Source: Duncaniella muris (lineage in GTDB: Bacteria > Bacteroidota > Bacteroidia > Bacteroidales > Muribaculaceae). Taken from it: DNA of 47,542 bases. The stretch is from positions 1-47,542 of the forward strand of contig NZ_PUEC01000028.1 in assembly GCF_003024805.1 (NCBI RefSeq). Direction: 5' to 3'. The translations under genes and the position numbers were made by a program. The notes under the pieces were generated by a model that saw only the letters and a list, made by a program, of their open reading frames with translations, did no database searches and was not told where the DNA came from. Shown here one piece after another: positions 1 to 7,954 of this stretch (within the stretch, counting starts at the first letter, position 1; every line of letters begins with the position of its first letter).

Positions 1-25
1 ATAAAAAGCCGATAAGACAAAATAA

Positions 26-110
26 AATTGACCCCGTCGGCCAGAACGTTTTCAGGGGTCAATTCAAAATATTTTCAGGGGTCAATTCAACCTTGGTCTA
101 AGGGGTCATC
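26..110. repeat. Direct and inverted repeats, possible insertion-sequence end
   Basis: A 19-bp unit (core CAGGGGTCAATTCAA) occurs twice as a direct repeat, at 49-67 and 72-90. The inverted core AATTGACCCC lies at 26-35, and a degenerate copy (AAGGGGTCA) begins near 100. Multiple terminal repeats of this kind are typical of IS21-family ends, but no istA/istB coding sequence is in the window. This is either an element end extending left of the window or a decayed remnant. The repeats are seen directly; the IS assignment is a guess. Confidence 0.4.
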
Positions 111-331
111 CGAGCCTGGGTTTTCCAACTTAGGTTGATTTTAACATTGAGGACATTTTCAAGACACTATATAATTCCATACTTTCAAAAGAATTAAATC
201 GGAATATCGGAAATAGTGTCGGACACCCGTTTTAACACCCACAATCCAATGGGTTAAAATGTCGCCTGTTTTCCGACTTTCTTCCGAGTTATGTCTTTGT
301 AAGTATATGGCATTAAGATTATTAGATGCGT
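110..331. other. Gene-free spacer
   Basis: No open reading frame of convincing length or composition is present on either strand. The sequence is AT-rich with short GTTTTAACACCC / GGGTTAAAAT inverted words near 221-260. Nothing can be assigned. Confidence 0.4.
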
Positions 332-392
332 TTTAGGCACTATTTAGGCACTAAAAAGATTTTTGAAATCTTAGTGCCTGGTTAGTGCCTAA
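332..392. repeat. Long imperfect hairpin built from four TAGGCACTA words
   Basis: The left arm carries TTTAGGCACTA twice (332-352) and the right arm carries the complementary TTAGTGCCT twice (371-392). The inner part is closed by AGATTT/AAATCT. The arms match with about three mismatches and a three-A bulge. The element lies downstream of the tmRNA terminator on the same gene-free stretch as the 49-90 repeats. It could be a recombination site, a small mobile-element remnant or a terminator of something left of the window. Confidence 0.5.
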
Positions 393-452
393 ACTCTGTC
401 CGGGGATGTCCTTTTTGCGTCTTTTTTCGGTCCTGAATCGAAAGGATTAGAT

Positions 453-491
453 AAAAGAAAACCCCGGAACTACTTGATAGTCCGAGGTTTG
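453..491 (-). terminator. Rho-independent terminator of tmRNA
   Basis: Read on the minus strand, AAACCTCGGA pairs with TTCCGGGGTTT across a 10-nt loop and is followed by TTTTCTTTT. It starts about 35 nt past the tmRNA 3' end. Confidence 0.8.
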
Positions 492-526
492 TCTCGTTAA
501 GTCCGAATTAGTTCGGTAGTACATAG

Positions 527-922
527 TGGAGCTGGAGGGACTTGAACCCTCGTCCAAACGTGGAACTAATGAGCTTTCTACATGCTTAGTTTCTTCTTGG
601 TTTTCGAGTTGAGACAGGCAAGAAACGACCAATCTCAGCCTTATCCTCTAAGTGTCTCGGCGAGTCGCGAGGCTTTCATCGCCATATTTCCGATTTATCT
701 GCACCACCGGGTCGATCCGTCTCGGAAAAAGGACAATCGGGTGATGTCTCGTTTCGGCAACTGTTGCCGAAATAAAGCTAATCTACTGTGCTTCGATTAG
801 GCAGCGAGAGCGTAGTTGTTTTCGCCATTTGAAATTTTGATGTCCCTGATTAAAGAGCGTAGCCATCATTGCTCTGCATGCTTACACACCACTTCTACAC
901 GCTGTCAAAACCGGTCAGCCCC
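527..922 (-). tRNA. ssrA: Transfer-messenger RNA (tmRNA)
   Basis: tmRNA rescues stalled ribosomes with SmpB and tags the nascent chain for proteolysis. Read on the minus strand, the 5' end is GGGGCTGACCGG at 922. It pairs with CAGCTCC near the 3' end (534-528), leaving discriminator A at 527; CCA is not encoded and must be added. A tRNA-like T arm (GAGGGTTCAAGTCCCTC) precedes the 3' stem. The tag frame at 826-797 reads GGC GAA AAC AAC TAC GCT CTC GCT GCC TAA, giving GENNYALAA, a tag known from Bacteroidales. Length is about 396 nt, normal for one-piece tmRNA. Open reading frames inside it on either strand are not genes. Confidence 0.95.
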
Positions 923-989
923 GTTTCGTGGTTGTATGTGTGATCAGAATTCCGGATTGAAAATCCATGTCTTCTGATACTCTAATTTG

Positions 990-1021
990 CAAATTTATGT
1001 TGTTTTGCGGTAAAATGCAAG
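990..1021 (-). promoter_or_regulatory. Candidate tmRNA promoter
   Basis: On the minus strand TAAATTTG (997-990) fits the Bacteroidetes -7 element, with TTG (1020-1018) about 20 nt upstream in place of TTTG. Transcription would start near 983, leaving roughly 60 nt to be removed from the tmRNA 5' end. Confidence 0.45.
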
Positions 1022-1045
1022 ACCGGAGATTGTATTTAATCTTAA

Positions 1046-2146
1046 TTAACTGTTTTGGTCTGGCTGATTCTGTGAGTCAGGAAGCGGGGAGGCGGGCGGA
1101 AGTGTGCGGTCGAGCCAGTTGAAAATATAGCGATATAGTGGCTCGCGTATTTCCGGCGCCGACAGCACGAGGTCATGCAGCCCTCCGATGACTTTGACAC
1201 ATGTGACGTCCGGTCCAAGTTCGCGCCCGAATTTCTTGATGTCGCTGACGTCAAGCACTCCATCGGCGCGGTTGTGGGCCGGTGTCCATTCCGAACCGCT
1301 GATGCTTTCAGAGGAGTAGAGCAGGAGGATTGGGATGCGGATGTCGGCATGTCCGTCGCGGAGCGCGTGTTGTGCTTCTGTGATGGCGCGTATCCAGCCG
1401 GCGGTGACGGGTGGAGACTGAATCAGTTTCCACCCGGTGTTGTAGGTCCATTCTCCGTGATATCCTTTGAGGAGGCTTTCGGCATAGGCTGTTGACGTGC
1501 CCTGTGAGATGGGGAAGTCGGGAAACAGTCTGCCGAGCATCCCGACGGCAGGGATGAGCCGTTCTTTCCATCCCTGGTTCCAGTCGAGGAAGGGGCTGTT
1601 CAGGATGAGCGCTTTGATGATTTCAGGGTGGCGGCGGCTTTCGAAATAGGCGGTGGTCAGGCCTCCGGTGGAATGGCCCATGAGTATGACTTCGCTGATG
1701 CCGTTGTGCTGCATTTCGACGAGTGCCGAGTCTATGTCGGGGAAATAGCTGGCCATGTCGCGTACGTCAAACGGTTTCTGTCCGGCGGTCAGCGAGCGTC
1801 CGTAGCGGCGCAGGTCCACGGCATAGAAGTCGTAGCCGTGGTCAACAAAGCGGTCGCCCATTTCCTGCTGGAAGAAGTAGTCGTTGAAGCCGTGGACATA
1901 CAGCACTCCGCGGCGCACGTCAGAAGCCGTCGCGGCCGAGTCTCTGTGGCAGACTTTGCGTATGATGGTTGAGATCACGGGGCCGGTGTAGTCTGAGCCC
2001 TGGTCTACATGGCGCATCTCATAACCGTCGCCAAGTATGTCGGGCTGCCATTTCTCCGGTGTCTGTGCGTGGCTGCCTGCGCTGAAAATCGCAAGAGTCA
2101 GCAGTAGCAGCGTTGAAAATAATGTGCGTTTTTTCATCGTGGTCAT
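1046..2146 (-). CDS. Secreted alpha/beta hydrolase, lysophospholipase/S33-like
   Basis: 366 aa. Residues 1-27 form a signal peptide (basic MKKR, hydrophobic core, SHAQ end), so the enzyme is exported. The nucleophile elbow GHSTGG lies in the ILMGHSTGGLTT stretch, and the motif YVHGFNDYF upstream is the HG oxyanion loop. A late GGLHD supplies the likely catalytic histidine. The layout matches serine aminopeptidase S33 / monoacylglycerol-lipase-like hydrolases, which cleave acyl esters or small peptides; the substrate cannot be read from sequence. It lies downstream of rprY in the same orientation, and a strong hairpin (2166-2210) separates them. Expression therefore depends on read-through or on an unseen promoter. 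Confidence 0.8.
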   Translation of the reverse strand: MTTMKKRTLFSTLLLLTLAIFSAGSHAQTPEKWQPDILGDGYEMRHVDQGSDYTGPVISTIIRKVCHRDSAATASDVRRGVLYVHGFNDYFFQQEMGDRFVDHGYDFYAVDLRRYGRSLTAGQKPFDVRDMASYFPDIDSALVEMQHNGISEVILMGHSTGGLTTAYFESRRHPEIIKALILNSPFLDWNQGWKERLIPAVGMLGRLFPDFPISQGTSTAYAESLLKGYHGEWTYNTGWKLIQSPPVTAGWIRAITEAQHALRDGHADIRIPILLLYSSESISGSEWTPAHNRADGVLDVSDIKKFGRELGPDVTCVKVIGGLHDLVLSAPEIREPLYRYIFNWLDRTLPPASPLPDSQNQPDQNS

Positions 2147-2165
2147 GGTCCGGGAGGTTGAAAAT

Positions 2166-2210
2166 TCACCGGACCGGCGCCGTTATGGACTGTTGGCATC
2201 GGTCCGGTGA
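2166..2210 (-). terminator. Terminator after rprXY
   Basis: TCACCGGACCG (2166-2176) and CGGTCCGGTGA (2200-2210) form an 11-bp perfect stem. It is followed on the minus strand by ATTTTC. It would end the rprX-rprY transcript just before the hydrolase gene. Confidence 0.75.
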
Positions 2211-2251
2211 TATGGATGGTGGCGAATCCGTTTTCTCAGACGGAAATCGGA

Positions 2252-2959
2252 TCAGTTCGAGCTTTCGAGTTCCGGGGCGATGAGCTTGTAGCCTTTGCCG
2301 TGGATGTTGATGATCTCGATCGAGGGATCGTCTTTAAGATGCTTGCGCAGCTTGGTGATGTAGACGTCCATAGAGCGGGCGTTGAAATAGTTGTCGTCGA
2401 TCCAGATGGTCTTGAGCGCAAAGTTACGTTCGAGGATCTCGTTGACATGTGCGCAGAGAAGACTGAGGAGTTCCGACTCCTTGGTGGTGAGCTTGGTCAC
2501 TTTGTCGTCGATCAGCAGCACCTGTTTCTGGGTGTCGAAAGTGAATTTGCCGATCTTGTACATTGTGATCTCCTTGCCCTTCTTGCCTTTGACGCGGCGC
2601 AGGATGGCTTCGATGCGGAAGACGAGCTCTTCCATCGAGAACGGTTTGGTGATATAGTCATCGGCTCCGATCTTGAAGCCTTCGAGGATATCTTCCTTGA
2701 TTGATTTTGCGGTCAGGAAGATGATGGGGACTTCAGAGTTTACGGTACGTATTTCCTGAGCGAGTGCGAAACCGTCTTTCTTGGGCATCATCACGTCAAG
2801 GACGCAAAGGTCATATTTACCTTTGAGGAATGCTTTGTAGCCGCTTTCCCCGTCGGCGAAGAGATCGGCGTTGAAGCCTTTGGCCTGCAGATATTCGCGG
2901 AGCAGCATGCCGAGGTTCTCGTCGTCTTCGCAAAGTAGTATGCGCAAACGTTCTTCCAT
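2252..2959 (-). CDS. rprY: Response regulator, OmpR/PhoB family (RprY)
   Basis: 235 aa. The receiver domain (about 5-120) has the acidic pocket E11/D12/D13, phospho-acceptor D55 in LCVLDVMMPKKDG, the switch Thr in FLTAKS and the late KPF lysine. A winged-helix DNA-binding domain (about 135-230) follows, with TTKESELL and the RSMDVYITKLRKHL recognition helix. Sequence and pairing agree with Bacteroides/Porphyromonas RprY, linked in the literature to stress and redox-related gene control. Six bases separate it from the upstream kinase gene, so the two are co-transcribed. Divergent ahpC, an oxidative-stress gene, is the nearest plausible target, but that is inference. Confidence 0.9.
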   Translation of the reverse strand: MEERLRILLCEDDENLGMLLREYLQAKGFNADLFADGESGYKAFLKGKYDLCVLDVMMPKKDGFALAQEIRTVNSEVPIIFLTAKSIKEDILEGFKIGADDYITKPFSMEELVFRIEAILRRVKGKKGKEITMYKIGKFTFDTQKQVLLIDDKVTKLTTKESELLSLLCAHVNEILERNFALKTIWIDDNYFNARSMDVYITKLRKHLKDDPSIEIINIHGKGYKLIAPELESSN

Positions 2960-2965
2960 AGTTCT

Positions 2966-4462
2966 TTAATTTTTAGTTATTGGTAATGTTATTGTAAATT
3001 TTGTTCCTACATTGAGTTCGCTCTCCACGCTGATTTCGCCGCCGAGCTCGCCGACCATCTTCTTGACATAGGCGAGGCCGAGGCCGAAGCCTTTGACGTC
3101 GTGGCGGTTGCCGGTGGAGACGCGATAAAATTTCTCGAAGATCTTTTTGAGGTCTTCGCGTTTCATGCCTATGCCGTTGTCGCGGATGGTGACTGCTATG
3201 CGCTCGTCGCCGTGCTGGCTTACATTGCGGGTGCTGACGGTGAGCCTCAGCGGTTCTTCCTCGCGGCGATATTTGACGGCATTGTCGAGAAGGTTGAAAA
3301 TCACGTTGGTGAAGTGCATTTCATCGACATTGACGGTCGACTCTTCGGCATCGAGCACGGCTTCGATCTTGCCGCCGTATTTCTCGACCTTGAGTTTGAA
3401 AGTGCTCGTGATATTGGCTATAAGCACGTTGGCATCGACGTTCTGAAGGCGCAGGGTGGCTTTCTGGCGCTCGAACATCGACATCTGCAACACTTTTTCT
3501 ACCTGGAAGCGCAGGCGCTTGGTTTCATCGTTGATCACGGTGGAGATATGGCTGAGCATGGCCGGCGATTTCAGCACGGCTCCGTCGTTGAGCATCTGTG
3601 CGGCGAGCGAGATGGTCGAGATCGGAGTCTTGAACTCGTGGGTCATGTTGTTGATGAAGTCGTTTTTCATTTCTGTCAGTTTCTTCTGGCGGAATGCAAG
3701 GATGATTGTGCAGAGGAAGGTGACAAGCAGAATGAATGTGAAGATGAACGATGGGATCATGAAGCGGATCGACCCGAAGATGTAGTCGCTCTTGGTCGGG
3801 AAATAGACTTTGAGGTAATACATTTTGTTTTTCGGATCGTTGGGGAAGAGGGTCTGAATGAACATCGAGTTCTCGTCACCCGGTGTCGGATGGTAGTTGG
3901 CCGAACGGTAGACGATTCCGCCGACGCGGTTGACCACGGCGAATTCAAACGGCAATGTCAGTCCGTTGTTGTCAAGTTCGGATCTAAGATATGATCTGAC
4001 ATCCGCCGAGTCGGCGCGCTCGCTGATAGGGCGGTTGCTCGACCGGGTGATGATGTTGAATATCACCTCGTCAAGCAGTCCTTTCTGATAGAGATATTTT
4101 CCGCGCATTATCTCGCGCATAGAGGCGGTGGTGTTGCGCTGATCGATGTTTCCTTTGAGGGTGAGATCATAGTTGATGCCTTCGGGTGTGGTGAAGTTGT
4201 AGTTGATGCCCACCGATCCGTCAGCATTGGTGCGTGGATAGAACTGCGTCTCCATCGTGGCGAGGTCTTCTTCAAGGAAATGTTTGGTCTCGTCTTGCTC
4301 GAGGCGGGTGCTGACGGCATAGAGAGAGCGCTTGACCCCCTCGGCAAACTGGTCGTCACGCATTTTCTTCATGTTGTTCATGTACATGATCTGTACATAA
4401 AGCAGCCCGATGAAGGTCAGCGCCATTATGATGGTCAGAAACCATATAGTCGATTTTTTCAT
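2966..4462 (-). CDS. rprX: Membrane sensor histidine kinase (RprX)
   Basis: 498 aa. TM1 lies at about 6-28 and TM2 at about 233-256, enclosing a periplasmic sensor region of roughly 200 residues without a recognisable fold. The cytoplasmic part has HisKA with phospho-acceptor H275 in NMTHEFKTPIS and a HATPase_c domain. That domain has the N box (NLLDNAVKY), G1 (DNGIGM), the F box (FEKFYRV) and G2 (GFGLGLAY). It is the first gene of the rprX-rprY operon and would phosphorylate D55 of the neighbouring regulator. The start at 4462 gives a proper basic N-terminus (MKKS) before TM1. Confidence 0.9.
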   Translation of the reverse strand: MKKSTIWFLTIIMALTFIGLLYVQIMYMNNMKKMRDDQFAEGVKRSLYAVSTRLEQDETKHFLEEDLATMETQFYPRTNADGSVGINYNFTTPEGINYDLTLKGNIDQRNTTASMREIMRGKYLYQKGLLDEVIFNIITRSSNRPISERADSADVRSYLRSELDNNGLTLPFEFAVVNRVGGIVYRSANYHPTPGDENSMFIQTLFPNDPKNKMYYLKVYFPTKSDYIFGSIRFMIPSFIFTFILLVTFLCTIILAFRQKKLTEMKNDFINNMTHEFKTPISTISLAAQMLNDGAVLKSPAMLSHISTVINDETKRLRFQVEKVLQMSMFERQKATLRLQNVDANVLIANITSTFKLKVEKYGGKIEAVLDAEESTVNVDEMHFTNVIFNLLDNAVKYRREEEPLRLTVSTRNVSQHGDERIAVTIRDNGIGMKREDLKKIFEKFYRVSTGNRHDVKGFGLGLAYVKKMVGELGGEISVESELNVGTKFTITLPITKN

Positions 4463-4833
4463 TCCTTGGTACTCTCTATTATATTAAGGTGGGCCTTGAC
4501 GGTCACCTCGGTTTTAGTGGATACGCTTACAATGTTAACAACCGTAATGTATAATTGTTGTAAAAATTTTCAAATAAGACAAAAGTCAATTAACATTTTG
4601 CGTCAAAATTAACATAAAAATGTGAATTCCGCAATAAATATTCTTGGATTAATCGTGGAATTTATGATTTTTTTAGTCTGAAACAGACGTGGTTATTGAA
4701 TGCCGGTGAACATTCGGCCTGCCGTGGCGTTATAAGATAGGTGTCTTTAGGAGGCTTGTATTGCCGATTCCATGAAGTCACCGCCAGACTTGAATCTACT
4801 CTAAAACAAACCGAATATATCTACTAAAAAACT
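4463..4833. other. Divergent rprX / ahpC control region
   Basis: 371 bp without a gene. It is AT-rich, with ATTGTTGTAAA and TTACAATGTTAAC words near 4528-4562 that form a loose inverted repeat. TAACATTG on the minus strand (near 4530-4537) is one mismatch from the -7 consensus and could serve rprX. No clear TTTG/TAnnTTTG pair is seen before ahpC, which fits activator-dependent expression. Confidence 0.4.
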
Positions 4834-5400
4834 ATGCAGACAATCATCAATCAGCAAATACCCGAATTTTCAGTCGATGCATTTGTCAACGGCGATTTCA
4901 AAACCATAACATCAGAGGATCTGAAGGGCAAATGGGCCATTCTGTTCTTCTATCCGGCCGATTTTACATTTGTGTGTCCTACCGAACTTGTCGACATGGC
5001 TGAGTCCTACGATAAATTCAAGGAACTCGGTGCCGAAGTCTACAGTGTCAGTACTGACAGTAAGTTTACTCATAAGGCCTGGCATGATTCAAGCGATTCG
5101 ATCAAGAAGGTCAAGTTCCCGATGCTTTCCGACAAGACCGGAGTGCTCAGCGAGTATTTCGGCGTGATGAATCCTGCCGATTTCATGGCCTACCGAGGCA
5201 CATTCGTGATCAATCCCGAAGGTAAGATCAAGATTGCGGAGATCCAGGACAACGGCATAGGACGTAATGCCGAGGAACTTCTACGCAAGCTCGAAGCTGC
5301 GCAGTTTGTGGCCGAACATGGCGATCAGGTCTGTCCTGCCCGCTGGCGTCCGGGTCAGCAGACCCTCAAGCCCGGCATCGATCTCGTCGGCAAGATCTGA
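4834..5400 (+). CDS. ahpC: Peroxiredoxin AhpC, typical 2-Cys
   Basis: 188 aa, the usual AhpC length. It reduces H2O2, organic peroxides and peroxynitrite in the cytoplasm. The peroxidatic cysteine is C48 in FTFVCPTEL. The resolving cysteine is C167 in QVCPARW, in the C-terminal arm, and the enterobacterial-like ending LVGKI is kept. The gene stands alone: no ahpF (the NADH-dependent reductase usually beside it) follows, and a terminator hairpin ends the unit at 5443-5497. Its reductase must lie elsewhere. It is divergent from rprXY. Confidence 0.95.
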   Translation: MQTIINQQIPEFSVDAFVNGDFKTITSEDLKGKWAILFFYPADFTFVCPTELVDMAESYDKFKELGAEVYSVSTDSKFTHKAWHDSSDSIKKVKFPMLSDKTGVLSEYFGVMNPADFMAYRGTFVINPEGKIKIAEIQDNGIGRNAEELLRKLEAAQFVAEHGDQVCPARWRPGQQTLKPGIDLVGKI

Positions 5401-5442
5401 GACGGATATCATTAAAAGGTTTTTAACGACCTCTAAAAATGA

Positions 5443-5497
5443 AAGGGCCACGCTGCTGTCATCGTCTTTTATGGGCGGTGTCAGTTGCGTGGCTCTT
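5443..5497 (+). terminator. Terminator after ahpC
   Basis: AAGGGCCACGC (5443-5453) pairs with GCGTGGCTCTT (5487-5497) around a loop of about 33 nt, followed by CCGTTTTG. The first part of 5401-5442 holds AGGTTTTTAACGACCT, a small additional hairpin. Confidence 0.6.
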
Positions 5498-5599
5498 CCG
5501 TTTTGTCCGGAGTGTGAGTCTTCGGATGTGTGTGTTCAGTCGCTGTTGATGGAAAGACGTGAGGTTTAAGATGTTGAGTATGAGAATTTGATTGAATAT

Positions 5600-7093
5600 T
5601 TATGACGTGGCATTGAGCTTTTGCAGGAATTCATCGCGGTCTATAATTGCCTCTGATGAGCTGATTCGTGTTATCAGTCGTGTCCGTTTGGTGTAAAACG
5701 ATTTCAGCTTTATTCCAGTGAACATGCACACCGCTCGCGGAGAGAAGCCCGCATAGATCAGGACTATGAACCGGATGTCATCTTCTTTGAGCAGGGTGGC
5801 GCATTGACTGCGCAGGCGGCTGGCTATGGAGTCCATACACTCGTCGACCGAGGCCTCGATCTGACGTAGCTTGAGGGGCGTTTTAAGCCGTTCTATCTCT
5901 TTTTCGACCTCCTTTATGATGAAGGCGCGGGTCTTTTCCGAATCGCCTTTTTCGAAAAATTCGTTGCAGAGGAAATTGATGGTCTGCCAGCGCTCATGGA
6001 AGAGGTTTTCTATGCGCGTGGTAAGGACGGATGACGATGCATGTCCGCGTGCTATCTCGTTGCTCAGATTGGCGAGCGATTCCATCTGCGCTTCGATTTC
6101 GGCATTTTTCACTTTCATGCGCAGGCGGTAGTAAGCATAGCCCGCGGCCACAATGACGATAAAGAGCAGTGTGACACAGATGAGTATTGTCTGCAGGCTT
6201 GAAGCCCGCGAGTGTTGTTCGGTGGCGCGGTCTGACTGGAAATCGCGTTGGGCACCTACAACGGTCTCGGACGCTGTGGGCTGTCGGCCATAGAGCCGTT
6301 GTTCGCAAAGGCTGTCGGTGTAGCTTTTCCAAAGTTCCGGCTCTCCGGCGTTTCTGTAACATTCGGCTGTGGCCCAGTCGATCAGCTTGTATTCCGATTC
6401 GGTTCTCGCTATCGCGCGAGCACTGTCGAGATAGAGGCCGTAGTCTGCCGGCTCTGTCTCGATCTCGGCGGCTATTTCGGGCATGGCGTGGCGATAGCGT
6501 TCGGCCTTGGCTTTCATAGTGCTTTTGCTGATGGCGAGATAGGCATAGTCTGCAGCTGTCGGAGTGAAGAAACGGCGGTATTGTTTCAGTTTGCGGCTGT
6601 CGAATTCCCGGAGACCGTCGAGCCTTGCAGTGATGCGCATTGATGCCCGCAGGCAGTTGGCTGTCAGAGCCGAATCGCTGCCGGCTATTGACCGGATGCT
6701 GTCCAGCAGAAACATTCCGAGGCGCAGGCTGTCGTTGTTGGCGTGGGCTATTGCCACATCCAGGAGTGCATAACGGTGTGCCCTCACGCTGTCGGCCTGT
6801 AGATAGTGGTCTGCTGCGTTGAGCCGATGCTCCACCACTTCATGTCCGCCGTAAGTCGCGGCTATTATGTCGGCAAGCAGGTCTTCGGCCTGCCCGCAAA
6901 GATAGTGGTCTCCATCTTCGCGGGCAAGTTCCAGAAGCTGCATCGCAGGCGTGACCGCCGCGCTGTATTCCCCTGCCCGATAGAGCGAGTCGGCAGACTC
7001 TATAAGTTCCTGCTTTTCACCACCAAGCCTATGAGAACATCCGACAAGGATGACCATTGTTAATAGACTCAGTAGTTTATGGAATAGCAACAT
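5600..7093 (-). CDS. Lipoprotein-signal TPR protein with TM helix and C-terminal HTH-like region
   Basis: 497 aa, function unknown. The N-terminus has a lipobox (LVGC, C19). Residues 25-290 are helical and TPR-like (for example AGEYSAAVTPAMQLLELA). One TM helix spans about 300-322, then a coiled coil (about 325-345) and a helical domain of about 120 residues. The end (IRFIVLIYAGFSPRAVCMF...LKSFYTKRTRL) resembles the LuxR-type helix-turn-helix seen at the C-termini of Bacteroidales TPR-TM regulators. This predicts a periplasmic TPR sensor joined through the membrane to a cytoplasmic domain. The lipobox may be fortuitous, since lipidation plus a later TM helix is unusual. It probably shares a transcript with the lipoprotein gene 50 bp upstream. 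Confidence 0.65.
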   Translation of the reverse strand: MLLFHKLLSLLTMVILVGCSHRLGGEKQELIESADSLYRAGEYSAAVTPAMQLLELAREDGDHYLCGQAEDLLADIIAATYGGHEVVEHRLNAADHYLQADSVRAHRYALLDVAIAHANNDSLRLGMFLLDSIRSIAGSDSALTANCLRASMRITARLDGLREFDSRKLKQYRRFFTPTAADYAYLAISKSTMKAKAERYRHAMPEIAAEIETEPADYGLYLDSARAIARTESEYKLIDWATAECYRNAGEPELWKSYTDSLCEQRLYGRQPTASETVVGAQRDFQSDRATEQHSRASSLQTILICVTLLFIVIVAAGYAYYRLRMKVKNAEIEAQMESLANLSNEIARGHASSSVLTTRIENLFHERWQTINFLCNEFFEKGDSEKTRAFIIKEVEKEIERLKTPLKLRQIEASVDECMDSIASRLRSQCATLLKEDDIRFIVLIYAGFSPRAVCMFTGIKLKSFYTKRTRLITRISSSEAIIDRDEFLQKLNATS

Positions 7094-7143
7094 AAATATG
7101 GGAAATGCAAATTGATATGTGTGCCAAATGGAGTTTATTTAGT

Positions 7144-7704
7144 CTATTTACGATCTCTGAGAGCAGGTGCATCGGGACGTTCGGAATGATTTTTATTCAG
7201 ATATTTGTAATATTCATGTGTCCCGTTGCGTGCACTTTCAAATGCTTCTTCCATTAGACTATGATTGATTCTATAAATGGATGATTCAGTTCTTAATGCT
7301 ATAATGCTGTCAGTGTGATTATTGGTCTGCTGAAAGGAGTCTAATGTCCTATCGTAGCATTCTGCCGAGATGCCGAGATGCAGGGCCTCTGCTTTGCTTA
7401 ATTTTAGGATAAGATGTTCGTTTTCAACATAGCAATGTTTTAAAATGAGCATTCTTTCTTTCATTTGTGCACGGCCTTCGGGGGTTGATGCTAATTCGTG
7501 AAGCCTCTTTTGGTTGATTTCTGCAATTTGAGCGCGGCGTTTTTCCCAGTTTCTTTCAAATTCATCGGCTATGCGCGCTCTGTCGTTCGCTTCGATTGAT
7601 TCCCGGATTTCGTTGGCCTGATCGTTTTCTTCCGATTGTGTGCAGGATGCCATTCCCGCCGAGAGCAGCAGGGAGAGGATGAGGTGGGTGAGTGTCGCTT
7701 TCAT
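7144..7704 (-). CDS. Small predicted lipoprotein, charged and helical
   Basis: 186 aa, family not recognised. The lipoprotein signal ends GMASC, with C21 as the lipidated residue. The mature part is strongly charged and predicted helical, with NDRARIADEFERNWEKRRAQ forming a likely coiled coil. The start at 7704 is favoured because it opens a basic, hydrophobic signal. A good promoter lies about 70 bp upstream. The following TPR/TM protein probably belongs to the same transcript, suggesting an envelope-located pair. Confidence 0.6.
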   Translation of the reverse strand: MKATLTHLILSLLLSAGMASCTQSEENDQANEIRESIEANDRARIADEFERNWEKRRAQIAEINQKRLHELASTPEGRAQMKERMLILKHCYVENEHLILKLSKAEALHLGISAECYDRTLDSFQQTNNHTDSIIALRTESSIYRINHSLMEEAFESARNGTHEYYKYLNKNHSERPDAPALRDRK

Positions 7705-7771
7705 GTGATAATGTTTTTGGAGAGGTTAGACATGTGGCGGAATTCGGTCTGCAGCCTCGATCCCGACAATG

Positions 7772-7804
7772 CAAAGATACGACACGAATTGTGGTTTATG
7801 CAAA
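7772..7804 (-). promoter_or_regulatory. Promoter of the lipoprotein/TPR unit
   Basis: On the minus strand TTTG (7804-7801), a 21-nt spacer and TATCTTTG (7779-7772) match the Bacteroidetes primary sigma consensus exactly. Transcription would start near 7765, about 60 nt before the start codon. Confidence 0.75.
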
Positions 7805-7954
7805 TTTCGAGGGGGGCTGAATATTCTTCAGCCTGTTTTGTCGGGCGTTGAAAATCAGTGCGTTAGTCTGCGTTTTGTCGACGCGATTTTCTTCACCTCT
7901 CCGAAAGGGCTTTTTTCGCCCCGGAATCGGGAAGGAAAAAGCAGTCGGTCGGGC

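Noticed and set aside
582-800. Open frame inside the tmRNA region, plus strand
   Set aside because: It lies wholly within ssrA; the RNA features (acceptor stem, tag frame, T arm) explain the sequence.
3101-3994. 297-codon open frame opposite rprX
   Set aside because: It is antisense to a clear histidine kinase and is a product of high GC at third positions; it shows no family features.
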